A stretch of DNA of 64,000 nucleotides from Akkermansia muciniphila (GCA_945883495.1 CAMCXS010000010.1:1-64000), one strand, 5' to 3'. Shown: positions 8,945 through 16,840, counted from the first letter of the stretch. Notes: a model not told the origin generated them from the sequence alone. Numbers and translations are program-made.

Positions 8945-9175
8945 ATGAAGGAGATCCTGAGGCCAGGGGATCGCGTGGTTTGGAAGCGCGGCGGAGAGCA
9001 TCGAGTCAAGGCGGAGGTGGTTGGGCATTGCCTGCACATGGTCAAAATCCGCGTCTGGCGGATGGGGTTTTACGGTGATCGGGAAGAAGTCCTGAAGACC
9101 GTCAACCGTAGGGACCTAACCAAGTTTACGGAAGAGAGCATCGAGTCCGATGCGTCGAACGGTCTGGGCGTTTGA
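8945..9175 (+). CDS. Small hypothetical protein (76 aa), SH3-like basic
   Basis: 76 aa, starting ATG 8945, 54 bp after the hybrid kinase on the same strand. The first 55 residues are basic and alternate hydrophobic and charged residues (GDRVVWKRGG, KIRVWRMGF), which suggests a small beta-barrel; the C-terminus is acidic and probably disordered. No family is recognised. It may be co-transcribed with the kinase. It converges with the TAXI gene with 24 bp between stops. Support is codon periodicity and placement only. Confidence 0.55.
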   Translation: MKEILRPGDRVVWKRGGEHRVKAEVVGHCLHMVKIRVWRMGFYGDREEVLKTVNRRDLTKFTEESIESDASNGLGV

Positions 9176-9199
9176 GCTGCGCCAGACTTTTCTTCTCCA

Positions 9200-10468
9200 T
9201 TACTCCGCGGCCAAGGCCGACTCCCGGTCCCGGGCAGCGTGAGAGGCAGCGTTCCAAACGAGCGCAAAGGATTGGAGGGACTCCGCCTCCAGGCGGCCCT
9301 GATCGAGCTCGCGGACGACTTGTTCAAAAATGGCGACCAAGCGGCGCCGGACGTCCTGAATCTGTTGCTGCGTCGTGGCCTCAACCGCTTGCCGCATCAG
9401 GGCGGTGAGCTCGAGATTGTGTTCATCGGCCCGGTTACGGCGGGCGCGTTCCAAACTTCGCTTTAAGCTCCAGAGCCAGGAAGCGACGCCTAGGACAACC
9501 GTCAAAACAAGCGCCAGGACGTCAGCGTTGGCCTGGAGAAACCCTGGCTTCTCCCGGTCGTAGTAGCGGCGTGCGCCTTCGTGCAGCGCCACCACGGAGG
9601 GTTGCTCGGGAGACGGCGCGGCAATGTAACTCGCCAAGGGCATGCGATCGACCAATGCGTGGCGCAGCTCAAATAGGGCGGCCGTCAACTCGCGCACCGA
9701 GGCGGGATCGGTTCGGACATCCGCCAAGAGCAGGCGCGGAGCGGAAAGCGTCGGTAAATCCTCCGCGGGCACCGGCGGCTCGCCTTGATACGCTCCTTTC
9801 GGAATCGTCGAACATTCGAGCGCAAACTGCTCCAGCGTGATGGCTTCGCCTTGATCGATCGCAATCAGGATGCCGCGCCCTTCCCGGATCAGCCGTTGCA
9901 CCGCCGGATTGCGTGGCGGACGCACCCGGAACGCCGCATCGATCTCTCCGCGGAGAAACTGAGCGTCGATTTCGCTGTCCTTGGCCTCGATCACTTCGAG
10001 GTCGTGCGTCGCGAGTCCATAGTGGCGGGCCACTTCCCAAAACGAGGCATTTTGTCCGCTTCCCGCCGGAGCCAAGCCGACGCGCCGCCCCTTCAAGTCG
10101 GCCACTCCGGAAATCGCGGACGCAGAACTTGCCACCAGTTGGAACTGCTCCGGAAACATGCGGGCCACGAGACGGGCGGAACGGCCTGGTTTGGTATCGG
10201 CCTGTGTCAGGATGAGGTCGGCATGGCCCTCCTCCATCAAAGTCATGCTGTCCGCCGAACCTGCGGTCTCGACGAGGCGGATGTCGATGCGGCCAAGAAG
10301 CCGCATCACATCCCGGAGCGCGGAGGCGAGCTGATAGCTCTCGGAGCCGGGGCTACCTGCGGCCAAACTCACCGTGGGAACTTGGCGCCGCTGGGTCACC
10401 ACCGTAACCGCGACCGTTAGCAGGACGGCGCCTAGGACCAGGGCGGCAATCAGAAGTTTCCGGGGCAT
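9200..10468 (-). CDS. TAXI-family solute-binding protein with two membrane anchors and a cytoplasmic coiled coil
   Basis: 422 aa. A membrane segment at about residues 5-25 (not followed by a clear cleavage site) precedes a periplasmic TAXI-type binding domain (about 32-300, with AAGSPGSESYQLA, VETAGSADSM, LKGRRVGLAPAGSGQNASFW and FLRGEIDAAF). A second membrane segment follows (about 316-338), then a basic stretch and an 80-residue helical, probably coiled-coil tail. Standard TAXI proteins are soluble periplasmic partners of TRAP transporters. No TRAP permease is nearby, and the fused membrane helix plus cytosolic tail suggests a receptor or sensor rather than a transport subunit (inference). 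Whether it has a signal anchor or a cleaved signal peptide is uncertain. Confidence 0.85.
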   Translation of the reverse strand: MPRKLLIAALVLGAVLLTVAVTVVTQRRQVPTVSLAAGSPGSESYQLASALRDVMRLLGRIDIRLVETAGSADSMTLMEEGHADLILTQADTKPGRSARLVARMFPEQFQLVASSASAISGVADLKGRRVGLAPAGSGQNASFWEVARHYGLATHDLEVIEAKDSEIDAQFLRGEIDAAFRVRPPRNPAVQRLIREGRGILIAIDQGEAITLEQFALECSTIPKGAYQGEPPVPAEDLPTLSAPRLLLADVRTDPASVRELTAALFELRHALVDRMPLASYIAAPSPEQPSVVALHEGARRYYDREKPGFLQANADVLALVLTVVLGVASWLWSLKRSLERARRNRADEHNLELTALMRQAVEATTQQQIQDVRRRLVAIFEQVVRELDQGRLEAESLQSFALVWNAASHAARDRESALAAE

Positions 10469-10531
10469 CTGCGTTGGTGTCGATAGGGTCCTGATCGCGG
10501 CCGTCTCACTTCGCCATGCCTCCGCAGATTC

Positions 10532-10972
10532 TCAGACGTTCGCCAACAGCTTCCGGTAATCCTCAAACTCGTTCTTCCAATCCCCGTAACAGGCCGTGAG
10601 GCGGCAGCCCGGGCAACGGCAGCCGATGTAAATCCAACGCACGTCCTCCCGGGCATCATAGAGCGCAATGCCAACGGTCACTTCAAAAACCGCGGAGCCA
10701 CAGGGACACTCGCACTCTTCAAGCGCCGCCTCGTCTAAATACTCCGCGCTGTCCGCGATCGGGTGCCGCTCCATGCACGCGGCGCACTCCCGGACCGCCG
10801 CCCCGTCGTTGTCGTCCAGGAAGAGCCGGAACTGCCGGTGCCCGCACGTGCAAACCGCATCCGCGAAATGCGTAGCCGGGTATCCGATGCTGCAAGCGTA
10901 GGCGGCGAGTTCGGCCCGGGTGTCCTCCTGGGAGTCCCCGTAACAGTATTGTCCGTTTCTCGTCAGCGCCAT
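10532..10972 (-). CDS. Cysteine-rich protein with two CxC...CxxC zinc-ribbon-like modules
   Basis: 146 aa with thirteen cysteines and no signal peptide or membrane segment. Two repeated layouts are visible: Cys41-X-Cys43 with Cys63-X2-Cys66, and Cys89-X-Cys91 with Cys120-X2-Cys123. This is what two zinc knuckles of a duplicated ribbon would look like. Each module includes a short beta-rich stretch (FRLFLDDND, FEVTVGIALYDARED). The C-terminus ends in a helical DWKNEFEDYRKLL. I do not recognise a named family. It lies 21 bp beyond the TIM-barrel gene on the same strand and could be its co-transcribed neighbour, 63 bp before the TAXI gene. Confidence 0.75.
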   Translation of the reverse strand: MALTRNGQYCYGDSQEDTRAELAAYACSIGYPATHFADAVCTCGHRQFRLFLDDNDGAAVRECAACMERHPIADSAEYLDEAALEECECPCGSAVFEVTVGIALYDAREDVRWIYIGCRCPGCRLTACYGDWKNEFEDYRKLLANV

Positions 10973-10993
10973 CTCGCCGCACCGGTTATGAGT

Positions 10994-12010
10994 TCATCCC
11001 CGCAGAATCCCCCGATTCACCAAATTGTTCAGGCGGTGGGCCACGTCCGCCAATCCATCACAAACCGCTTGGCTGTAGGTCCGCCCGTCCGTGGTATCGA
11101 TCCCATGACGCGGATCCAACGCACGCAATCCAGCCAGAGCCGGGTCTTCATGGTGGAAAAGCTCCACCAGGACGACTTCGAGCTTCCCGGTCGCCGCGCA
11201 AGCCGTGAGCAGATTGCCGATCCAGCCATCGTCCGTGGAAAGGCAACCGCGGGTCGTCTTCGCCGACGCGTGGAACATGCTGAACCCGCCGTGCTCCGCC
11301 ATTTCCTTCACGATCGCGGCGTTTTCTTCCATGGACAGCGTGGAATCGCCACAATGCGCCGCGTCCACCAGCACCTTGAAGAAGGGGCGCCCGATTTCAA
11401 GATTCGCCGCCTTCACGAAGGTCCACGCCTTGCCGACATCGGTGAAGGTTTGGAACTCAACCCCGCGAAGGAACTCAATGTGCCACGCTTTGATCCCACT
11501 GCCTTCGATCCCGGCTTCCCGATAGGCACGGGCGTGAACCCGGACGTTTTGGGCGACGGCGGCGTCAAAGGCGGCTCCGGTGAGCGGGGTAGCCCCGGGC
11601 TTCATCCATTCCTCGATCGAGGTGGAGGAGACGTGCTCAATCCCAAATTGTTTGGCGATTTGCAGCCCGTTGACCAGCATGGCCACCACGGTATCCTCGT
11701 CCGCCGGATCCATTGGGTTGCCGCCCGCCACCATCATGATCATGTGCGGCTTCATCCCGATCGCCTTTATGCCGCCGAAGAGATCCTCCACGTCGTTCGG
11801 GTCCATTCCTGGGAACACCGGCACTTGCGCCGAGGTGATCGTCACCGGGGAAACTTGACGCAAACGGGCCAGTTCGGCCACGGAAAGCAGCCGACCATCC
11901 TCGCCCCGCGGAAGCCTTCCAGTCCCGTCAGGCACCAGCCCTCCGACGAATTTGATGTGGGTGGGCACGACGCCCAGCTCGAGGTTCGGTTTGAGGGTAA
12001 TGGTGGACAT
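10994..12010 (-). CDS. Sugar-isomerase/epimerase-like TIM-barrel protein
   Basis: 338 aa, cytosolic. The sequence has the alternating pattern of a TIM barrel with metal-ligand candidates spread as in the AP-endonuclease-2/xylose-isomerase superfamily: HMIMM, GIEHVSS, KAWHIEFLRGVEFQTF, VDAAHCGDS and FHASAKTTRG. It is immediately downstream (115 bp) of a formaldehyde-dehydrogenase-type gene on the same strand, suggesting a joint role in oxidising a small aldehyde or sugar-derived compound. The superfamily assignment is by pattern and is moderately sure; the substrate is unknown. Confidence 0.7.
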   Translation of the reverse strand: MSTITLKPNLELGVVPTHIKFVGGLVPDGTGRLPRGEDGRLLSVAELARLRQVSPVTITSAQVPVFPGMDPNDVEDLFGGIKAIGMKPHMIMMVAGGNPMDPADEDTVVAMLVNGLQIAKQFGIEHVSSTSIEEWMKPGATPLTGAAFDAAVAQNVRVHARAYREAGIEGSGIKAWHIEFLRGVEFQTFTDVGKAWTFVKAANLEIGRPFFKVLVDAAHCGDSTLSMEENAAIVKEMAEHGGFSMFHASAKTTRGCLSTDDGWIGNLLTACAATGKLEVVLVELFHHEDPALAGLRALDPRHGIDTTDGRTYSQAVCDGLADVAHRLNNLVNRGILRG

Positions 12011-12125
12011 GGTTTGTTGACTGTCTCCCTACCGTGCCCGGTTCGGGGATTCAAGGGCGGATTTCGCGGACCGGACCAAGGAAAACCCTGGGACCGATCC
12101 GCCGCCATCCGTTCCCAGCGCCGCG

Positions 12126-13334
12126 TCAAGCCGCGCCGAGCATGCCGTGCGGGTCGATGATAAATTTCTTCGCCGCGCCTTTATCGAAGTCTTGGTAACC
12201 CTGCGGGGCGTCGTCCAAACCGATCACCGTCACGTTCGTGGCGATCGAGGGCGAGGTTTTGCCCCAAAGGATCGCCTGCATCAGTTGGCGATGGTAACGC
12301 ATCACCGGGCATTGACCGGTGGTGAAGTGCAGGCTCTTGGCCCAGCCCAAACCAATCCGCAGCGAGAGGTTGCCGGTCTTGGCCGCTTCGTCCACGCCGC
12401 CCGGGTCATCGGTCACGTAGAGTCCGGGAATTCCGACTCCGCCCGCCACGCGGGTCACTTCCATCATCTGGTTCAGCACCGTGGCGGGACGTTCCACCGC
12501 CGCCTGGGCACCGTGGCCGCGCGCTTCGAAGCCGACGCAATCGACCGCACAATCCACTTGCGGTTCGCCGACGATTTCCGCGATCCGCTCTGGCAAGCTG
12601 CCGCCCTGTTTCAAATCGATGGTTTCACAGCCGAACTTCCGGGCTTGGGCCAACCTCTCTTCAATGAGGTCACCGACGATCACGCAGGCCGCGCCGAGCA
12701 GGTGAGCCGAGGCCGCGCACGCCAAACCGACGGGACCCGCGCCGGCGATATACACCGTACTGCCGGGGCCGACGCCCGCCGTGACCGCGCCATGATAACC
12801 GGTCGGGAAGATGTCGGAGAGCAACGCGAGGTCGCGAATTTTCTCCAGTGCTTGGTCGCGATCGGGAAATTTCAAGAGGTTGAAGTCGGCATACGGCACC
12901 ATCACGTAGCGGGCTTGACCGCCGATCCAGCCGCCCATGTCCACGTAGCCATACGCGGCGCCGGGACGGGCGGGATTCACGTTCAGGCAGACGCCGGTGT
13001 GCCCGGCTTTGCAACTCCGGCAGCGGCCGCACGCGATGTTGAACGGCACGGAAACGAGATCGCCGATTTCCAGGAACTCAACATCGCGGCCTTTTTCCAC
13101 GACTTGGCCGGTGATTTCATGACCGAGCACCAAGCCCGCCGGGGCCGTGGTCCGGCCGCGCACCATGTGCTGGTCAGATCCGCAGATGTTCGTGGCGACG
13201 ACTTTGAGGATGACGCCGTGTTGGCAGATCCGGTTGTTTCCGGGGTGCTTCAGCTCCAGCTTGGCATCTTCCAGGTCTTGGATTTCGACTTTGCCGGGAC
13301 CGACGTAGACCACGCCGCGATTCTTATCAGACAT
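12126..13334 (-). CDS. fdhA: Zinc-dependent formaldehyde dehydrogenase, glutathione-independent type
   Basis: Medium-chain zinc dehydrogenase of 402 aa. Catalytic zinc ligands are Cys51 (ICGSDQH) and His72-Glu73 (GHE). The structural zinc site is Cys102-X2-Cys105-X2-Cys108-X7-Cys116. The NAD-binding motif AGAGPVGLAC is near residue 195. The long central insertion, DMGGWIGGQARYV, LSDIFPTGYHGA and the Cys-rich VDCAVDCVGFEARGHG segment are features of the Pseudomonas putida type formaldehyde dehydrogenase, which works without glutathione. The product would convert formaldehyde and NAD+ to formate. It is transcribed with the downstream TIM-barrel gene and divergently from the NHL gene. Confidence 0.88.
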   Translation of the reverse strand: MSDKNRGVVYVGPGKVEIQDLEDAKLELKHPGNNRICQHGVILKVVATNICGSDQHMVRGRTTAPAGLVLGHEITGQVVEKGRDVEFLEIGDLVSVPFNIACGRCRSCKAGHTGVCLNVNPARPGAAYGYVDMGGWIGGQARYVMVPYADFNLLKFPDRDQALEKIRDLALLSDIFPTGYHGAVTAGVGPGSTVYIAGAGPVGLACAASAHLLGAACVIVGDLIEERLAQARKFGCETIDLKQGGSLPERIAEIVGEPQVDCAVDCVGFEARGHGAQAAVERPATVLNQMMEVTRVAGGVGIPGLYVTDDPGGVDEAAKTGNLSLRIGLGWAKSLHFTTGQCPVMRYHRQLMQAILWGKTSPSIATNVTVIGLDDAPQGYQDFDKGAAKKFIIDPHGMLGAA

Positions 13335-13425
13335 AGGGGCAACAGGGTTTGGGGGTTAGAACACAGTTAAGGGTGGACCGGACCCTACGAAATTCCCCAG
13401 CGGCAGGGCAATAGAAAAATACGCG

Positions 13426-13454
13426 TTGACCTCACCGCGACCGCTCCCAATGAT
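13426..13454 (+). promoter_or_regulatory. Candidate promoter before the NHL-repeat gene
   Basis: TTGACC (13426-13431), 17 bp, AATGAT (13449-13454). Fair boxes and ideal spacing, but the -10 box lies only 9 bp from the ATG at 13464, which would make the transcript almost leaderless. Weak call. Confidence 0.25.
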
Positions 13455-13463
13455 GCCGCCATC

Positions 13464-14423
13464 ATGTTCCGCACAACCCTCAGTTTCGCCCTCGGGCTCC
13501 TCGCGATGGATGCCCACTGCCAAGTCGCCTACGAATTGGCTCCCAACTGGCTCACGCCTCCGCCCGGCATGGAGCACATCGGGAATTCGCACGGGGAGAT
13601 CGCCGTCGATTCCAAAGGCAATGTCTACGTCAGCGTCGAAGGCGAGAAAGCCGGCATTCAGGTCTACACCCCAGACGGCAAATACTCCCACAACGTCCCC
13701 GGTCTGCCCGGCTCGCTCCACGGATTCGTCATCAAAAACGACTTCATTTATGCCTCCGTCCTCACGCAACAGAAGGTCATCAAGACCCAGCTCGACGGCA
13801 AGGTCCTCCTCGAAATTCCCAAGGAGTCGTTCCCGGAAGACAAACGCAAAAAGGCCGATGGCACCCCGCGCGGTTTGGCCCTCACCAGCGTCGATGTGGC
13901 CCCGAACGGCGATATCTACGTTGTCGATGGCTATGGCGAGGACTGGATCTTCCAGTTCGACAAGGACGGGAAATTCAAAACCGTCTTCGGTGGCCGCGTC
14001 GCCCCGTGGAACCTGAAGAACTGCCACAAAATCTTCATCGATCCCCGTTACGACGCGCCTCGCATTCTCTGCTGTGACCGGATGAATCACCGCCTGCTCC
14101 ACCTCGCGCTGGACGGCACCGTCATCGGTGAATACGCCACCGGCCTCCGCCGCCCCAGCTCCGCTTCCTTCCATGGCGAGTATGTCGCGATCGCGGAAAT
14201 CGCCGGCCGCGTCTCGGTCATCGACAAGGCTGGCAAGACTGTCGCCACCCTTGGCCAAAACGATACCGCCGGGGAAAACAACACCAACGGAGTCGAGCCC
14301 GCCAAGTGGCGTGAAGGCATCTGCACCGGCCCGCACGGCATCACCTTCGACGCCCAGGGCAACGTGCTCATGGCGGAATGGAACAAGTGGGGCCGCGTCC
14401 TCCGCTGGAATCTCAAGAAGTGA
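13464..14423 (+). CDS. Secreted NHL-repeat beta-propeller protein
   Basis: 319 aa with an N-terminal hydrophobic signal sequence ending near AMDAHC-Q. Repeated blades of the NHL type follow: GEIAVDSKGNVYVS, GLALTSVDVAPNGDIYVVDGYGEDWIFQFD, HGEYVAIAEIAGRVSVID and HGITFDAQGNVLMAEWNKWGRVLRW. This fits a six-bladed propeller of the peptidylglycine-lyase-like or 6-bladed TolB-like group, exported to the periplasm. Similar proteins are abundant as secreted members in planctomycetes and verrucomicrobia; no catalytic role can be assigned. The next gene starts one base after its stop, and trpF overlaps that one, so the three form an operon. Confidence 0.85.
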   Translation: MFRTTLSFALGLLAMDAHCQVAYELAPNWLTPPPGMEHIGNSHGEIAVDSKGNVYVSVEGEKAGIQVYTPDGKYSHNVPGLPGSLHGFVIKNDFIYASVLTQQKVIKTQLDGKVLLEIPKESFPEDKRKKADGTPRGLALTSVDVAPNGDIYVVDGYGEDWIFQFDKDGKFKTVFGGRVAPWNLKNCHKIFIDPRYDAPRILCCDRMNHRLLHLALDGTVIGEYATGLRRPSSASFHGEYVAIAEIAGRVSVIDKAGKTVATLGQNDTAGENNTNGVEPAKWREGICTGPHGITFDAQGNVLMAEWNKWGRVLRWNLKK

Positions 14424-14424
14424 A

Positions 14425-14925
14425 GTGAGGCCCTTCCTCCTGGCCCTGGCGTTGCCGCTCTTGAGCCTGCCGCGTGAGGCGCTGGCCCACGGGTCCGAAT
14501 ACGTCTATGCGCGGCTTGTCCTCGGAGACCGGCCGCGGCTGGAAGTCAGTCTGGAATTCAACGACAATCCGGTCGTCGATTCCGTGGAGCAGGCGCGCTC
14601 CATTTTGGAACGCGAGCTCTTGCTCCGCTCCGCCGGTCACGAAACGGATTTGGCCAGCCTCGCCCCACGCACCGTCTGGGGCGAGGTGAAGGTCTTCCCC
14701 CAGTCAGCCCCCGTGCCGGTGCCGTTGCCAAACGATGGCGTGGATCACCGCCTCCTCACCGTTTCCGTGGAAATTGAGGGGCCGTTCCAGCTCTCGCTCA
14801 AGCCAGGCAGCGAACAAGCCGTCATTTATTGGGTCGAAGAAGCCGGATCCGAACCCTTGGAAACGCCGCCACGCTGGAAGATTCTCCTCGCTGGTGATAC
14901 GTCTCCAGAAGTGATTTTCCCGTGA
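14425..14925 (+). CDS. Secreted hypothetical protein (166 aa)
   Basis: Starts at GTG 14425, one base after the stop of the NHL gene, which gives a clear signal peptide (RPFLLALALPLLSLPREALA, cut near ALA-HG). The mature part of about 145 residues is beta-rich (YVYARLVLGDRPRLEVSLEF, HRLLTVSVEIEGPFQLSL) with no cysteine. It looks like a small periplasmic immunoglobulin-like domain, but I recognise no family. Its stop overlaps the trpF start codon by GTGA, so it is translationally coupled to trpF. Confidence 0.7.
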   Translation: MRPFLLALALPLLSLPREALAHGSEYVYARLVLGDRPRLEVSLEFNDNPVVDSVEQARSILERELLLRSAGHETDLASLAPRTVWGEVKVFPQSAPVPVPLPNDGVDHRLLTVSVEIEGPFQLSLKPGSEQAVIYWVEEAGSEPLETPPRWKILLAGDTSPEVIFP

Positions 14926-15581
14926 CTCACCGATTTTTAGCGCTCGCCCCTTCCGCCTCTCCCCGCGTCAAGCTCTGCGGGTTCACCTCCGCGCAGTCCG
15001 CTGCGGCGGCGATCGATGCTGGAGCCGACGCCGTGGGCATCAATTTTTGGCCAGGCTCGAAGCGCTTTATTGCGCCAGCAGACGCTGCGCCTTGGCTCGG
15101 AGCCTTGGCGGGCCAGGTCTGCAGGGTTGGCCTTTTCGTGAACCCATCCATGGAGGAGATCGAGGCGGCGGTCGATCTCGGCATGCTCGATGCCCTGCAA
15201 CTCCACGGCATCGCGGACCCCGGTTTCATCGAGGAAGCCGCTACCTTCGGGCTGCCAGTGATCCAGGCGATCGGCGTGGGGGCGCATGGTCCGCTCGCGG
15301 AGCCGGCGCTCTTCCCCACTCCTTGGATTCTCCTTGATGCTCATGTCCCTGGCGCTTTCGGGGGGACGGGTCAAACCTTTTCCTGGCAGCAGTTCCACGA
15401 AGTCGCCGCCGCGCATCCGGACCAACACTTCCTCCTCGCCGGCGGCCTCACCCCGGAAAACGTCGCCGACGCCATCCAGATCGCGCAACCGTTCGCGGTC
15501 GATACCGCCAGCGGCGTCGAATCGAGTCCCGGAGTGAAAGACCCCGCTCGGATGCGGGCTTTCGTTGCGGCAGTCCGTTGA
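14922..15581 (+). CDS. trpF: Phosphoribosylanthranilate isomerase
   Basis: TIM-barrel isomerase of tryptophan synthesis, 219 aa, GTG start overlapping the previous stop by 4 bp. The catalytic Cys is in KLCGFTS (about residue 19). AVGINFWPGSKRFI, GLFVNPSMEEI, ALQLHG, ILLDAH (general acid Asp), GGTGQTFSW, LAGGLTPENV and VDTASGVESSPGVKD give the family pattern to the end. The final 80 codons (15339-15578) recur downstream at 15813-16052 with 89% identity, and a repeat element lies between the copies. This copy is intact and must be the functional one, but its 3' third may be a replacement. Confidence 0.95.
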   Translation: MTHRFLALAPSASPRVKLCGFTSAQSAAAAIDAGADAVGINFWPGSKRFIAPADAAPWLGALAGQVCRVGLFVNPSMEEIEAAVDLGMLDALQLHGIADPGFIEEAATFGLPVIQAIGVGAHGPLAEPALFPTPWILLDAHVPGAFGGTGQTFSWQQFHEVAAAHPDQHFLLAGGLTPENVADAIQIAQPFAVDTASGVESSPGVKDPARMRAFVAAVR

Positions 15582-15591
15582 GCCGGTTTCG

Positions 15592-15717
15592 TGAATGGAC
15601 GAGCGCGTCTCTTCAAGGGACGAGCGCGTCACCTCAATGGACGACCGCGTCACCTCAATGGACGACCGCGTCACCTCAACGGACGACCGCTTCACCTCAA
15701 TGGACGACCGCGCCGAA
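15592..15717 (+). repeat. Tandem array of six 21-bp units (TCAATGGACGACCGCG-type)
   Basis: Six consecutive 21-bp units starting at 15592, 15613, 15634, 15655, 15676 and 15697. Units 3 and 4 are identical. Units 2 and 5 differ from them by two bases each, and 1 and 6 are more diverged at the outer ends. Each unit starts with TCAATG (or a one- or two-base variant) and carries GAC-GA(C/G)-CGCGTCACC. A frame through it would read a heptad MDDRVTS, but no ribosome site or downstream conserved protein supports translation. It begins 11 bp after the trpF stop. A degenerate array with the same period and core lies at 30698-30844. Confidence 0.9.
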
Positions 15718-15750
15718 GCTGCATTTATGAACATTCATACCCTCCATCTC

Positions 15751-15812
15751 GCCTTTCGTTCACGCGCCGCCGGGGTTCTGCTTCCAACAGTTAAGCGGGA
15801 TGACTGTTGTTT
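15751..15812 (+). repeat. Conserved ~60-bp motif shared with 30345-30405
   Basis: A 62-bp block that recurs inverted at 30345-30405. The right-hand 32 bp (15781-15812), containing CTTCCAACAG, then TAAGCGGGATGA, then TTGTTT, matches the other copy at 29 of 32 positions. The left part (GCCTT-CGTTC...) matches less well and with one base of length difference. Its right end coincides exactly with the start of the duplicated trpF 3' end, which suggests an element boundary. Confidence 0.85.
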
Positions 15813-16076
15813 GCTCGTGTCCCTGGCGCTTTCGGGGGGACGGGCCAAACCTTTTCCTGGCAGCAGTTCAACGAAGTCGCCGCCGAGCATCCGGACCAGT
15901 AATTCCTCCTCGCCGACGGCCTTACCCCGGAAAACGTCGCCGACGCCATCCGGATCGCTCAACCGTTTGCGGTCGACACTGCCAGCGTCGTCGAATCGAG
16001 TCCCGGGGTGAAAGATCCGGAGCGGATGCGAGCGTTCCTCGCCGCGGTCCGCCCCTCCCCGCTCCTCCGCCCCTGA
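15813..16076 (+). pseudogene. Displaced 3' end of a trpF gene (pseudogene fragment)
   Basis: Bases 15813-16052 align without gaps to the last 80 sense codons of trpF (15339-15578), with 27 differences in 240 bases (about 89% identity). Eighteen of the differences are at third codon positions. The frame is intact except for TAA at 15900-15902, where trpF has CAC, and it runs on to TGA at 16074-16076 with seven extra codons instead of stopping where trpF stops. It has no start and is not expected to be expressed. The pattern of change is that of a copy that diverged while still coding, not of simple decay after a recent duplication. Confidence 0.9.
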
Positions 16077-16231
16077 ACGAAATGGGGCTTGGGACACCAG
16101 GCATCCGCCCCTGACGTCTTCCGTTGTCGAGACTACTGCCCGGTTGCTTTTCGTGGCTCCTTCACTACCCTATCTTTGGCACCCGGACTGGCGGGCGCCT
16201 CGTAAGATCAACCAGATAACCCAACCACACT

Positions 16232-16840
16232 ATGGCTCACGAACTTCCATCCCTGCCTTATGCCTTCAACGCCCTGGAGCCGCACATCGATGCGCGCACC
16301 ATGGAAATCCACCACGGCAAACACCACGCGACCTACGTCGCCAAGCTCAACGAAGCCATCGCCGGCACCGAGATGGAGGGCTTGAGCCTCGAAGAACTTT
16401 GCGCCAAGCATTCCGACAAGCCGGCGGTCCGAAACAACGGGGGCGGTCACTGGAATCACTCGCTGTTCTGGACCATCATGGCTCCAGGCAAAGGCGGCAC
16501 GCCCACCGGTGAACTCGCCGCCGCGATCGACGCCGCGTTCGGCAACTTCGAGGAATTCAAGGCCAAGTTTGGCCAAGCGGCCCTCACCCGCTTCGGTTCC
16601 GGCTGGGCTTGGCTCTCCGTAAAGTCCGATGGCACTTTGTCCATCTCCTCCACCGCAAACCAGGACAACCCTCTCATGCCCGGCACGCCCGATTTTGGAG
16701 CCAAGCCGATCCTTGGTCTCGACGTTTGGGAGCACGCCTATTACCTGAATTACCAGAACCGCCGCCCCGACTACGTCTCCGCCTTCTGGAACGTCGTCGA
16801 TTGGGATGCCGTGGCCGCGCGCTTCCAAGCCGCCAAGTAA
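16232..16840 (+). CDS. sodA: Superoxide dismutase, Mn type
   Basis: 202 aa, one of the Fe/Mn superoxide dismutases that convert superoxide to oxygen and hydrogen peroxide. Metal ligands are His27, His76, Asp164 and His168 ([12 protein letters not shown]). Gly72 before the second ligand and Gln144 in TANQDNP are the residues expected for manganese rather than iron forms, so an Mn or cambialistic enzyme is inferred. There is no signal peptide; it is cytosolic. The gene stands alone downstream of the trpF fragment, followed by a strong hairpin. Confidence 0.95.
   Translation: MAHELPSLPYAFNALEPHIDARTMEIHHGKHHATYVAKLNEAIAGTEMEGLSLEELCAKHSDKPAVRNNGGGHWNHSLFWTIMAPGKGGTPTGELAAAIDAAFGNFEEFKAKFGQAALTRFGSGWAWLSVKSDGTLSISSTANQDNPLMPGTPDFGAKPILGLDVWEHAYYLNYQNRRPDYVSAFWNVVDWDAVAARFQAAK

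Noticed and set aside
15592-15717. CRISPR array
   Set aside because: Units are directly adjacent with no unique spacers, and there are no cas genes.
15595-16011. 139-codon frame starting in the 21-bp array and running into the trpF copy
   Set aside because: The heptad reading comes from the array, then the frame continues out of phase with the trpF remnant. No ribosome site, no domain.
15339-16076. Diversity-generating retroelement template/variable repeat pair
   Set aside because: The differences between the copies are not adenine-specific and fall at third codon positions; there is no reverse transcriptase.
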